64,000 bases of DNA from Nipponacmea schrenckii. Its lineage: Eukaryota; Mollusca; Gastropoda; Lottiidae. A model generated the notes under the pieces. The model worked only from the letters and a program-made list of their open reading frames with translations, searched no databases and was not told the DNA's origin. Positions 1 to 11,640 of the stretch are shown here, piece after piece. Location of the stretch: the NCBI GenBank assembly GCA_030562195.1, contig CM060202.1, positions 19,144,317 to 19,208,316 on the forward strand, given 5' to 3'. Position numbers and translations under genes: made by a program. How positions within the stretch are numbered: position 1 is the first letter of the stretch; each line of letters opens with the position of its first letter.

Positions 1-128
1 CTCAAATTCTTGCAAATTTCACTTTTACAGTCTTAAAACCATAAATACACTAAGCTTTGATATAATTAGTCAGAAGACATTCTATCAAGGACGTTAAATC
101 GGTGATATTCAAATCAAAGTTGTCTTAC

Positions 129-3100
129 ATTATCTTCATGTGGATGATGAGAAACAACTACAGTATTACACACTGCCATCAATAAGAAAAATTCCTGTAC
201 TCTCTGTACATGACGTGGAATAACAAGTTCCACACTGTCTAAACTTCGTAAACACATGTTAGATAGTTCTCTTTGTAACGACGGTTCTAAACGTAGATTT
301 TCTAACACCTGTAAATAGACAGAAAGATGAATGATGGCTTTTACAACATTAAGTAATTGATTGGTGGTTGACAAACATGTGGAGTGGCTGAATTAGTTAT
401 AGTAGTTTAAAAGTGCTTACAGAGCTATTTCTACTGGGTATAGAGAATCTACTATCAACATCAGATATATCATCATAACTGTTCTCGGCACCTACAATCA
501 TAAACTTAGATATATAATAAGTCTATAACTATGAGATTTTGTGTATTAAATTTGTAATGAAAGAAAATGTAGTCACCAGCACTTGTCTACAAGACTGTAG
601 TGAGCTCCAAGTTAACAAGTTTCAAGGAAAGGGCTAAGTTTTAGTAACTTGTGCCTCATCCTTTTGTTTTATACAATAAAATATGTTTAAATCAACAAGT
701 TAAAATGAGGCAAAGGGAGATTTGAAATACAAAATTAACAACATTTCAAAAGTATGGTTGTTGTTTTAAAAGTGAAAAATCCCTGTACTCTTTGTTCATG
801 ATTCAAATGAGGCAAAAGGGGAGGGGAGGTCTAGTGGATTTAAAATACAAAATAAATAACATTTCAAAAGCTTGGCATCACGCTTACCTCTAGGGCAAGC
901 CATCGAAACTAACTTGACAAAGACAGTTTTAGAGATTTAGACCAACAAATGAGAATATAATCTAATACCCACCAGGTAGATGAGGATAATCAACACCTCC
1001 GATAGTACAACTTTTAAATTCCATAATATTTTCAGTCAAGGTACCAGTTTTATCAGAGAATATATACTGCAGTTGTCCTAAATCTTCTGTTATATTCAAG
1101 GCTCGACATTCCAACTTTCGGTCTGTTTCTTCATGGTAAAATTCTTTATCTTGAGACATGAAATAAATCTGTCCTAATTTGACAAATTCTACAGAAACAT
1201 ATAATGGCAGAGGTATAACGGCCTGAAATAAAAAATTAATACACAAGATTCAAACTTGGAGTAAAATAAAATGATACCTCATACTTTCGGAACTAAAATA
1301 TGAAAAAGTCAAATTCAAAAACAACAATTGTTAGTGATTTTTTAAACATCAATCTGAATAAATAGAGCCACAGGATCAATAATGCAGATCAATATATATC
1401 TTTAACGGTTTAATTTTTTTATGGGTTACTACATATATCCATTCATTAAAAAATAGATCATTTTTGAGAAGTAGAGTTTATTACAGATCAGAAATCATAT
1501 TATTAATATGGTTTTAACTTCTTGATGATAAGAGAAGAAACCTACAAGGAAACAAAATATCTTTATACAATTTCAAATAAGAAAATTTCTAAACATACCT
1601 GGAAGATAATGACATACGTCCAGAATACTATAAAACCTTGATATAATGGTGAATATTGGTCCAAATTACCAAACGCTATAAATGGTACTAAATTGGTATT
1701 CTCAGTTAACTTATTATAATCACTTAACCATATTCCACTTCCTATAAAAGATACATAAAATAAATTAACATAGTTTAAATTCATACAGAATAATATTGTA
1801 AATATATTTATAATGTAGTAACAAGATTTACTCTAAACCAGACACAAGTTACCTGTGGTCCTTATCAGATGAAATATACAAACTAGCTGATGACACATGA
1901 CCTTGTGTTAAAACATTACATACCCATGTATTAAAGAAGGGTGTATTTATGCCATAATTATGGTAATTTGCTTGAGAAAATGCAACAGATCATATACTAT
2001 CATATTCCATGAAATACCTCAATTGCAAGGGCCAAAGATCTATAATAATTAAATTTCCTATAAAATCAAAAATCGATTGTCTGTGACTTTAACTTAAACT
2101 TACCTATTGCACAGAAGAAACACAGAAACAAGAGAACAACAACACACCAAAATACATCTCTATTGATAGCTCGTTCTAGTTTACTTCGTTTATATCTGGG
2201 TCCCCGATTATTTAACATAGCTTTAGTTTCATGACCAGCATAAACACATATACCCTCTATAAAATCAGTATTTCTTACAATACACCCTCGTAATAACAGA
2301 TTTTCATTATTTAATGGTATCTTTTTATCTACATCTTTCTGGCTGTAATAAATCATACAATATATCAAAGATAGAACATATACAATATAGTTGTTATCAA
2401 ATATTAGGTATACAACTAAAAAAGTAACAGAATAAGCACAAGGTAAAACTCAATTAAAAATTAAAAAAAAAAGTGAATGCATTTAAACAATGGTCATACC
2501 TTAATTTCAATTTTTTTTTTTCAATTTTTCTTAGAATATTAAAGAGAGATGGCATGTTTTATAACAACTTGTAAATAATATGTGTCTACTAGATTGTTCA
2601 CAAACAATGTACTACAAGTTTTTATAGCATTGAATATAAACTTACATAAAACCAAGAAATTTATAAATTTCAGAGTTAGGTTGTTCAACTTGTACATCAT
2701 ATTTAAAAGCACTTGGAGTAAAATCACTTCTCTGAAATATTAAAAATAAAGATATGTCAACCAATTGCTTGGAATTCAAGTATTACACAGCTAAAACCAA
2801 TATAAACTATAAATCTTCAAATAGGTTAATGTTAAAGTATTTTAGGATACAAGTTATATATCAAGGTACAGAATTAAAGACTGTATCTAACAATCAGCTA
2901 CAATGACAAAAACATAAAGATCAAAATGTTTAACTTGTGCAATAACTACCAGCTGCTCTAGATCGATTCAAAAGCAGAAATCACAAATATAACCATGAAA
3001 TAGAAATGATAAATGAACATTACAAAATGTCAAAGTTGTAAATATATACCTGTGTCATTTCTATACCACTGACACTTTGTCTCTGTTTCAGGTTGTTTTC

Positions 3101-4261
3101 ACCGTCTAAATTCATAGTTTCAATATGGCAGACGCCAGATTTATCACTAGATCTTAATAATAATATATCAGCAGGTATCACTTCATTACATGATAGATGA
3201 ACAAAATCACCTACTCCTATATCTTTCCAATCACTTTTAACATAGCGTCTTTCATTACTATAATAACAAATATTCAGGTCAATAATTTCAATGGAGTGTA
3301 GTGTACAAAATTTTGACATGTTTCATATTGACCAGATAAATCTGGGTTTACTTGATTCCTTAGACATTTTTTAATGTGATATCATGAGTCACACAAATGA
3401 AATAAAATGAATGGAGTTTTACGTCCTTACACATCTAATGTAACTCTAATGTGAGTGGAACCTAAACTTATATATTTTGTTGTCAGTTTTTGAGAATTTT
3501 TACCATAAGCCAAATTTGTCTTTGTATACAAAGCTGAACCATGAGACCAACAAGATAAATCTGATATTGTACAAATATGAGAAATTTATAATGATAATGT
3601 GTTATCATCCATATTTAACCTTCTTTATTGTGTTATATATTTTGTTATGAGCTTAGATGTAGGCTAATATGAATATTAAAAATGTCATGAATATTTATAA
3701 GCCTGCACATGCATGCCTTACATGCTAGACTGTTGAAGCGTTACTTCATGTGTGGCCACCATGACGTGTGGCTGTGTTCCACTTGAATAAATATATTAAC
3801 TATATTGTGTTGTATATGACTTTGAAATATTTCAATTATTACTTTATATAATTTCATAAAAAATCTACTTACCACGAAAACATTCGACAATTAGTGAAGT
3901 TAATTTTCTTATCAGATCTATAGCGTCGAAAATCTTCAAAAATATCTTTTATAGCTGTAACAGCCAGTACAAATATCACAGGGGCCATGGCGATTTCTTT
4001 ACCAAAAGCATTTACTTCTGGTACCCAGTTCAAGGCCACAACAAATATAAAATATAAGTTAGCATAACGATGAAATTGTTCAAAAAGATTTTTAGGTAGA
4101 AAAGTTATCACAGAATATCTGGTGGTTTTGATTCTATTTGAACGGAATTCATGATTTGGATGGTTTTTATGAGAAGAGGGTATATCTGGGTCTACTGCGG
4201 TGTTGGGTACAATAGTCCGAAACTTGGGTTTAGTTTTACTTCTTTGGCAAATATTCCCCAT
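129..4261 (-). CDS. ATP10: Phospholipid-transporting P4-ATPase, ATP10 (class V) type, 5' part
   Basis: Membrane flippase moving phospholipid from the outer to the cytosolic leaflet. Eight coding exons join in phase: 3873-4261, 3050-3257, 2646-2731, 2104-2342, 1599-1741, 973-1222, 421-491 and 129-308, giving about 522 residues; the C-terminal two thirds lie beyond the left edge. Seen: the N-terminal P4 signature ([14 protein letters not shown]) with the first membrane segments, the actuator-domain loop [10 protein letters not shown], a fourth membrane segment with PLPLYVSVE, and the phosphorylation motif DKTGTLTEN with the catalytic Asp near residue 412. ATP10-like wording includes [12 protein letters not shown] and GPRYKRSK. 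The exon-6 donor is placed at CCTG|gtgggt because the alternative, GGTGG|gtatta, breaks the frame into exon 7. An untranslated exon probably lies upstream, with an acceptor near 4360. ATP10A/B/D cannot be separated from this portion. Confidence 0.93.
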
Positions 4262-4359
4262 TTTAAATGAGCACTTCAGCTAGTTATCACATCAGCAGTT
4301 GAGTTGGATTTCATTACCAGGTAACCTATACCATACTAATTCTATTACATTTGGAGTTT

Positions 4360-5460
4360 CTGAAAGGAAAGTTATTTGTTGGTTTAGCATCAACAAAATT
4401 ATCTACCATCTTCAAGTTCAAGGAACACAAGGAAATAATATGCATACTAAATAATGATAGTTTTTGACAACAAAAATGATAGCATGCCAACAAGACACTT
4501 AATTTTACCTAGTTCTGGATGAACTAAACTCACTTTATTCTTCATGCCTTTAAAACATTATCATACAAAATTTTACAGCACTAAATGCCTATTTACAAGT
4601 TAGATCAAGGCAGGACCTATTTCTATATCAATTGTGTGATAATATACACCAGGTCTGATGGAGTTCTAAGTAAATTTATAAATCACATGTTTTAACCAAA
4701 ACAAAGAGTATGTTATTGTTCATTGTGGCTGAGACAAAGAGAAAAATTGCCATGAAATTGGTTGAATTTGAAAAGATGTAGTTACATGTTTTAATAATTG
4801 GGTTAAACTTTGTCACTGGTAATTACAGTCTGTACTCTATGTAAGCCTAATGAATTGACAGTTAGGCCCTACCAGCTCTAGCTACAGTCTACCTAATACT
4901 ATTTTTAAGAGTTTCAGAGTACCAGTTGAACAAAGTATGCCTAACTTTAATGTCATATCATGCAGAAGCATCAGTATAGAAAAATATGACAATTTCATGA
5001 ATAGATATTTTATTATATCAATTACTCTCAATGTTTCATCAATGTGGGTGCTCACTATGTCACACAACTTAACAAAGGCTATCAGTATCATTTAAATGTT
5101 CATGTGATTATTCCTTTAATAAATTGTGTTATTTAACAGTTAATTTGGCAATTTATATAACTTATCAGACCATGCCATACTAATGACAAAGATTTCAAAC
5201 TATTTAAATAGGCCTACAGACAGAATTACGTGTGTCAAGGATCAAAAAGACAGCAGTGGACTTAATTTGCAATCACCACATTGTCATTATTCACAGCTTA
5301 CTCAGTCTTTCATGTTAGATCTGACACTGTTTCATTTTAACTTCCTGCCTTGATTTGACTTAAGATAACTCATATATATCAATAATTCACAAGATAAGTA
5401 AACAGCCCATAGAAAATGTCTCAATATAGCATTTTAAGATAAAATGGCTAAAATTATACC
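4360..5460 (-). other. Probable 5'-UTR intron of the ATP10 gene
   Basis: A pyrimidine-rich acceptor on the minus strand ends at about 4360, just upstream of the ATG exon. A plausible donor (CTTCAG|gtataa) lies near 5459-5465. No coding exon or named repeat was recognised between them. The assignment is inferred from the splice-like sites only. Confidence 0.4.
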
Positions 5461-5680
5461 TGAAGTTAAACCACAATATTGATGGCAACGTAGTTATTTG
5501 TGTTTGTACACAACTTTACTCATTCTGCAACCGGAAGTAGGCTAGAATCCAATTATTACGCAATTTGGTTGGTTGATTAAAAATAACTCGTAAATTCACA
5601 TTCGATTATCCAAATGTTGTTTTCTTTGATCGATTTCGCGTCTGGTACACCAGGTCTATTGCCAATAATCACGTGACAAA
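5460..5680. promoter_or_regulatory. Short bidirectional promoter between ATP10 and COMMD8
   Basis: The putative first exon of the minus-strand ATPase ends near 5461, and the COMMD8 start codon is at 5681 on the plus strand. The two genes therefore share roughly 200 bases of upstream DNA. The stretch has a few CG dinucleotides (for example around 5635-5642) in otherwise CG-poor DNA. No TATA box was assigned. Head-to-head sharing is inferred from gene orientation and spacing. Confidence 0.45.
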
Positions 5681-7879
5681 ATGTCGGACATCCAAGAAAT
5701 AAAAGATTTAATTAAAAAAATCAATGTTAATGAACTATCAAAGGTTTGTTTTATTACTTTTACATTTCTTTTAGGCTAGTAATGTTTTCAATGAATCAGG
5801 GAGGCAAGGAAGAAGGAGGCACCGAATTCAGTTCATAGTACTAGAGATATATTTTGGACTTGGTAGGCTTCAGTGTAACAACAAACTGAAAGTAGACAAT
5901 GGTCACGCCCACTTTACTATCAGAATTTCATGAGTAGGCCTACATACACTGTTTGTTTTTGCTGATCGATCCTTCATTTCAGTTTCCCTCTTCTTGCATG
6001 GCCATTATCTAACCATAATATGAAATTAAATTGTTATATGATTTATTCAATTATTATAAACCAGCAAAGCAACTGCCTGTTGAGTACTGACGTGTGACGG
6101 AGAAACAATTGGCCGATTATGGTTTCTATCACTTCTTAATTACAATGCCAATAGAATAACAAAAGCACTCAAAATCCTAGATTGACTTTTGTTCATTGCA
6201 TTTATTGAAATATTGTCAGAAATGAAATCATCCCAGTACTTATCATATTCGTTACTGATCTCAAATCTTTTTGTCTCCAATAGCTCACACATCAAGTAGT
6301 ATCAAGATTATGTACCAAAAAATCCTTAAATTTCCAAAGTTATTCCAAGTTATGGGGTTTAGAAGAATGGTGGATTGTAACAAGCTATATAGAGGAACAT
6401 GTTATAAAGGCAGTGAAGAATAAACTGACTAAAGATGAAGTAAGGCCCATTAAGATCAGATGTTTAATTGATAAAGATAATTTTGTTAAGGCAAACTTTC
6501 ATAATTTTATGTACTTGGTGATTTTGAAGTCTAATATAGTCTGTTACTGTTAATGTAACAAATGATTTAATATCAATGATGGTGTATATATAGTATAAAT
6601 CCCTAGATTTCGATCAGATTCTTTGCATTGTAAAGACAGGCTGTAACACAGTACAATATATCACTTATGAATGAAACTCTGTTATTTTATAGGTATTAAA
6701 ATCGTTAGAATTAACAGGTATATCTGATGAATATAGTCAATGTCTAGTAGAAGTTATAACTGCTCGTAATACAGAGATACAACAATATTTAAAATTAAAA
6801 ACATCACAGATATCTCATAATGTGCTCACAGATTTCGACTGGCAAATGAAGGTAGGAATATATTACAAATATACAAAATGACGCAAAGTCAGTTGTTATT
6901 TTCTTCAAATTTCTATTATATTTCTTTGTGGAAATTTTCTACATTATATTCAATTTGATGATGTCAATATAAATTATTTGATTATTATATGTATCAGTTG
7001 GTGATGTAAAGATCCATATTATTTTTGAGTTGGAGATGGCAAATGGTTTTGTTGATAACATATTTCAATAATGCCCGTCTTCATTAGCCCATTAGATGCA
7101 TAAGAGGATGTAAAACTCCATTCATGTTATATTATAATTACAGTGGTGGTGTCAATTTTATTATATTTCATTTGGTGATGTCAATTTTATTATATTTCAG
7201 TTGGTGATGTCAAGTGATAAATACTCCTCTATTCATCAACCATTATTTAATTTAGATCTACAAACAATTACTAGTAACAATGATAATCAAACAGTATCAT
7301 TAGAATTAAATAAAGAAGATTTAAAGAAACTAATATTAAGTTTAGATGGAGCTAGTAAGGTGAGAACTCTATACTTAAATGATAAATATGGGAATTGGCT
7401 GACCCCAGATTTCAACCAAGTGACCAACAAAGACGACTCCATTTTCATTCCAAAGTTTCCTTAATATGTTGATGTTGAAAGTCCTAAAAGAGCTTGGATG
7501 TTTTAAGTCGATTCCTAATTTGTTGTGATTTTACTCAAGGGGCAATCTTTATATGTTGTCAATATTAAATTTGTTTGAACTCGCCTCAGATGAATGTGAA
7601 TCAAACATAATTTTAAGAGACCCCCTGAACCATATTTATAATTATACACCATACTTAATGAAATGGCCCATTTTTGTTTTAGCCCCTGTGTGTGTATGTT
7701 TTGAATTGAACCTGAACGATCAGAAATATCTTTACTGAACTATACCTGATGTGATGTGTTTCTAATATACGCCTTTCTTATTTTAACAGCTAATCGATTA
7801 ATTTGATCAATTCCTAAATTACTAATTGATTATGGAATATTTGTTTTGTTTTCAGGCTGTACAACAGTTGACAACATAG
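5681..7879 (+). CDS. COMMD8: COMM domain-containing protein 8
   Basis: Subunit of the COMMD/CCDC22/CCDC93 (Commander) assembly, which acts in endosomal recycling and cullin-RING ligase regulation (family knowledge). Five exons join in phase 0: 5681-5743, 6284-6439, 6693-6851, 7201-7359 and 7856-7879, for 186 residues (human COMMD8 is about 183). The N-terminal helical part includes LEEWWIVTSYIEE, resembling the EEW motif of COMMD8. The COMM domain starts near residue 119 with LTDFDWQMKLVMSSDK and ends with LILSLDGASKAVQQL. Reading through exon 4 without splicing gives an alternative C-terminus stopping at 7464; the spliced form matches the family better. The intron before exon 4 holds repeated copies of its own acceptor and exon start (see findings). 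Confidence 0.93.
6940..7200 (+). repeat. Short repeats copying the exon-4 acceptor and exon start of COMMD8
   Basis: The true exon-4 boundary reads ttatatttcag|TTGGTGATGTCAAG at 7190-7214. Copies of the block (t)cagTTGGTGATGTcaa lie upstream: a 28-base unit occurs about three times head to tail from 7141 to 7212, and more degenerate versions occur at about 6953-6972 and 6993-7012. The copy at 6993 keeps an AG before the exon-like start. A SINE-tail fragment lies between at 7075-7135. Confidence 0.7.
7075..7135 (+). repeat. SINE 3'-tail fragment
   Basis: The text cttcattagcccattaga, followed by gatgtaaaactccattcat, matches the tail of the full SINE at 37189-37549 and another fragment at 36935-36990. 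It is probably a truncated insertion in a COMMD8 intron. Confidence 0.6.
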
Positions 7880-7929
7880 TTGCTTTCTTTAAAGGATAGG
7901 AACTGATTCAGGTCTTATCTTACATGTTG

Positions 7930-7935
7930 AATAAA
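7930..7935 (+). terminator. Probable COMMD8 polyadenylation signal
   Basis: AATAAA lies 51 bases after the COMMD8 stop codon. Further AATAAA hexamers occur downstream (for example near 8825), so the actual 3' end is uncertain. Confidence 0.5.
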
Positions 7936-8344
7936 TTCAAGGGATCAGTAACTGTTATCAATGAGCCTTGACCTTAATAAAATTGTTACTTCATGGACTT
8001 GACACATAACAGATATTGTGATGCTGCTAAATGTTTTTGTATTATCTTACTTATTGAAAACTTACTGACAAGGCTGGCCTGGTTAAAACCACAGAATCAA
8101 GCAGCTTTCGAATTGTTCTTTATCAGAAGTTCGGTCAACATCAATTATTTAGCAGTGCTGTTTCTGTATGAACTTCAGTACATGTAATTCAAAAGATAAA
8201 CCAAGTATAATAACCATGTAGTATGTATGCAAGGATATGGTTGTCTAAATATTTGTGTTACATTTTTTGGAATGACAACAATGTTCAGTAATTAATTGTA
8301 TTAAATGAACTGGTCTTTTAATAACCGTCTTTAAGCTAGCTTTT
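7936..8344. other. Unassigned DNA downstream of COMMD8
   Basis: AT-rich sequence with no splice-supported exon or recognisable repeat. It could be an extended COMMD8 3' UTR. Confidence 0.4.
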
Positions 8345-8653
8345 CTGTGTTTCAACTTGTCAAATTGCCGAACCGTAATGGTTCGGGAACCGAAAACCTC
8401 CCTTTTTGCGTCTGGCAATTTATTGGGGGCTGAATGAAAGCTAGCTTTAAAGCCGGCTTTTTAAACAAGTGGAAACGCAAAAAGCTGGCCTTTTCTCGTT
8501 CAGCAATGGTCCCACACGCCACATTGGTAGTCTTGTTCATCGCGACCTGTCAATAATTGCCACTTTTTTGATTGAACCAAATAAACTCAGTGGAAACTCA
8601 GGGTGTTCGGCAATAAAGCTAGCTTTACTTCACAAATCTAAGTGGAAACACAG
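8345..8653. mobile_element. Short non-autonomous inverted-repeat element (MITE-like)
   Basis: The ends form a terminal inverted repeat of about 14 bases: CTGTGTTTCAACTT at 8345-8358 against AAGTGGAAACACAG at 8640-8653, one mismatch. The 309-base body is richer in G+C than its flanks and carries several GCTAGCTTT or GCCGGCTTT palindromic blocks (8334, 8437, 8450, 8616). There is no coding capacity beyond chance frames. The transposon superfamily was not determined. Confidence 0.6.
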
Positions 8654-9094
8654 TTTATATTTTCTCTGAAGAATGATACACCATGCAAGTTAAGCTCTAT
8701 ACAAAGCAAATATCTAAATGATTATATTCCTTTTAGATGTATTGTTGTTTATTGTATATTTATACTGCCCTACCACTTCAACTGATGTATTTAAACAATG
8801 AAAATATAATGTTTTTGTCTGACAATAAATGGTGATTATTTAATATGTTATTATTAGTGTGAAGGTGATATGAGAATGGCATGGACCTGGGTTACAGAGC
8901 TAGAACTTTTTATTTCACAGTGCAGGTGCTGTTAATTTTAGTACAGTTAGTATATTTTAACATAATTAAATAATAAGGAATAAAAAAGATAATAATCTGG
9001 TGGTATGAGTCATAACCATCATTTGAAAGGAATATCAACAAATGATGGCAGAGCCTCAACGTCGATTTGCAGCATTTTTGTGGGGAAAAATACT

Positions 9095-9185
9095 CAATTT
9101 TTTTTTAACTGTATATAGTGCGCACCTTCTCTTTTTTGGCCCGTTTTAGGGTAAAAACCTGCGCATTATACACAGAATTATACGG
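9095..9185. repeat. Short GC-box repeat with inverted ends
   Basis: The block has GTGCGCAC near its left side and CTGCGCATTATACAC near its right side. The two halves are roughly inverted around a GGCCCGTTTTAGGGT centre. It resembles short dispersed invertebrate repeats, but no second copy was found in this window, so identity as a mobile element is tentative. Confidence 0.35.
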
Positions 9186-9429
9186 TATGCAAATTTCTCC
9201 TTCCAACAATTCCTACCTTATCTTAATTCTTGGAACTTAAAACTGTGGACTGTCAGCAAGAGATGGTCATAAACTTGTATGTTTAATTAATTGTTAATGA
9301 CATGAAGAAAGATTAAACGTTACTCATGGTGAGCAGATTCTACAACTCGTTTGTAGGACTGTAATGTCAATTTAATATATTTTCTTGATGTAGGCTATTA
9401 GTTGTCACACTTTCTATTCACCATCTACT

Positions 9430-10192
9430 AGAAGCTTATGTGTTCATTTGAATAATCCCATATTGTTCTTAGACTTGAATGGGTGTGTGTGCTTGTTCAT
9501 TTGAATAATCCAATATTAATCTTTGACTCTGAATGCCTGTGTGTGCTTGTTCATTTGATCAATCCCATATTGTTCTTAGACTTGAAAGGTTGTGTGTGCT
9601 TGTTCATTTGAATAATCCCTTATTGTTCTTAGACTTGAATGGGTGTGTGTGCTTGTTCATTTGAATAATCCCATATTGTTCTTAGACTCTGAATGCCTGT
9701 GTGTGCTTGTTCATTTGAATAATCCCTTATTGTTCTTAGACTCTGAATGCCTGTGTGTGCTTGTTCATTTGAATAATCCCATATTAATCTTAGACTCTGA
9801 ATGCCTGTGTGTGCTTGTTCATTTGAATAATCCAATATTGATCATAGACTCAGAATGCCTGTGTGTGCTTGTTCATTTGAATAATCCAATATTAATCTTA
9901 GACTCTGAATGCCTGTGTGCTTGTTCATTTGAATAATCCAATATTGAACATAGACTCAGAATGCCTGTGTGTGCTTGTTCATTTGAATAATCCAATATTG
10001 ATATTAGACTCTGAATGCCTGTGTGTGCTTGTTCATTTGAATAATCCAATATTGATCATAGACTCTGAATGCCTGTGTATGCTTGTTCATTTGAATAATC
10101 CAATATTGATATTAGACTCTGAATGCCTGTGTGTGCTTGTTCATTTGAATAATCCAATATTGTTCTTTGACTCTGTATGTCTACTTTATTAG
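9430..10192. repeat. 54-base minisatellite, about 14 copies
   Basis: The unit runs gcttgttcatttgaataatc, then ccatattgttcttagactct, then gaatgcctgtgtgt (54 bases). Copies differ mainly at the middle (gttctt, atcata, atctta, atatta). Because 54 is divisible by three, open frames of 68-97 codons run through the array on both strands; these are by-products of the repeat. The array is intergenic between COMMD8 and UQCRQ. Confidence 0.9.
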
Positions 10193-10395
10193 ATGTAAAT
10201 TTTGACATGTGAAGTGTAGTTGGGAATAAATTTCCTTCTTAACTTTCACATTCACTTAATTCATACTATTTAAATTGAACCCTAATTTTCAATGCTATAG
10301 AATTTGTCTTCTTAAATTGCATCATTAGCTGAAAATTCAATATTTTTACACAGTTCCACATTATCATAGATGCAACAATAACAAAATTTTATCAT
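10193..10395. other. Intergenic stretch, nothing recognised
   Basis: AT-rich DNA between the 54-base array and the UQCRQ 3' end. No exon or repeat was identified. Confidence 0.4.
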
Positions 10396-10401
10396 TTTAT
10401 T
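10396..10401 (-). terminator. Probable UQCRQ polyadenylation signal
   Basis: TTTATT on the plus strand reads AATAAA on the minus strand, about 100 bases past the UQCRQ stop codon. Confidence 0.5.
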
Positions 10402-10499
10402 TATCTCACAACAGAGATACCTTTAGTGTACATAAACATAAATAAATCAAATTTCACTGTCTTGTCTTCATTGATTTAACATAGATCCTGTATCTTATT

Positions 10500-11311
10500 T
10501 TACTCTTTATTCTTCATCTTATAGCTCTTTCGCGACATTTCTACATTGGTTTTCTCAATGTGATTAATGAGGAGGATACATGCTATTGGGACTGAAATAG
10601 AAGAAAATAATAACAACTAATAACTGTACCCCAAACAGAACTGTCTAGGTGCTTTGCATCCTGGGAATGATGCATATTGCACTCATTTCATGCGATTATG
10701 TATAAGCACTTATGTTTTCTTTCGCAATGAACCTTGGATTTATATGAAACTCTTCACTGGTCAATATTAAGAAACAATTTGCAATTCATTTATCAATTGT
10801 TTTCACAAATTCAAAACTGAATTATTATAAAAACTAATTTGTGTGTAGAATTGTAACAATCTACATTATTTTTCGAATTTTTAAAATGTAGAAATATGTA
10901 TTCAAACTATTCTTTAATTCGCCCTCAGTAAATTTCATCTTAATCTATCATTTTCTGTAAAAAGACAAAAGTCAATACAACATTGTATTCTAAACAACTC
11001 TTAATGCCATAAAACCACTCTACCAGTATTTAATTTATGTATGTTTTATCATCTATAATTCTACTAATAATCCCTATACAACTAACGTTCTTAAATTTGT
11101 ATTGTTATTCTTTAGAGATCAAATTTAGAATTCTAATGGTGTAATTAGCTAGTTTCTCACCTACTATAATATAAAAACTTTCCCTTATTCTGTTCAATGT
11201 TCTTGGTACACCACTAGATATAAATCCAGCAAATGCTTTCTGTTCCAAAGGTGATAAAGAGTACTGAAACACACCACGCATTCTAGCCAAAGCTCCCCAT
11301 TTCATCCCCAT
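10500..11311 (-). CDS. UQCRQ: Cytochrome b-c1 complex subunit 8 (ubiquinone-binding protein QP-C)
   Basis: Small accessory subunit of mitochondrial complex III in the inner membrane. There are two coding exons, 11161-11311 and 10500-10591, joined at phase 1 across a donor GTAG|gtgag and an acceptor tttcag|TCCC, giving 80 residues (human subunit about 82). Family features: an N-terminal W/FGxLxRMRxVxxYSLSPxEQ block (residues 5-23), a conserved IRESF near residues 42-46, then a hydrophobic helix (VPIACILLI) and a basic tail. A splice acceptor lies five bases before the ATG (tttttcag at about 11318), so an untranslated first exon probably sits upstream toward PHKA. The first ATG is used; a second Met lies two codons later. 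Confidence 0.92.
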
Positions 11312-11391
11312 TTTGTACTGAAAAACAAGTAGATTTTCTTGAGTTAAATTAATACTTAAATATCAAAATGGGAGACATGAATTTTTTTTAA

Positions 11392-11636
11392 AGGGATACA
11401 CTCAAGCTTGACCAATTACAGTATTTATCTATCAGTGGACGTAACCTGGTGTCATTACTATACATCAAAATCCCTCTATAATTTGATAAATCCACAAAAT
11501 CATGTAGTTAATTATAAACGCTTAATTCATTCATTAAGCGATTTTCAAATTGCAAGACTTGGGAATCCGAATATAGTTTTAGTGTCCCTTTTTGAAAATT
11601 TATAAAGTGATGCATACTTTTTTACCTATAATCCCT
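11392..11636. mobile_element. TTAA-flanked short element, possibly piggyBac-like MITE
   Basis: The 245-base segment is bounded on both sides by TTAA (11388-11391 and 11637-11640) and begins AGGGATA and ends TATAATCCCT, giving a short inverted end. The layout is the same as that of the AGGGATAATAGG family at 14664, 46247 and 49290, though the interior differs. Confidence 0.5.
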
Positions 11637-11640
11637 TTAA

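Noticed and set aside
8352..8669. Small overlapping ORFs on both strands near 8.5 kb
   Set aside because: They fall inside the inverted-repeat element at 8345-8653 and have no protein features.
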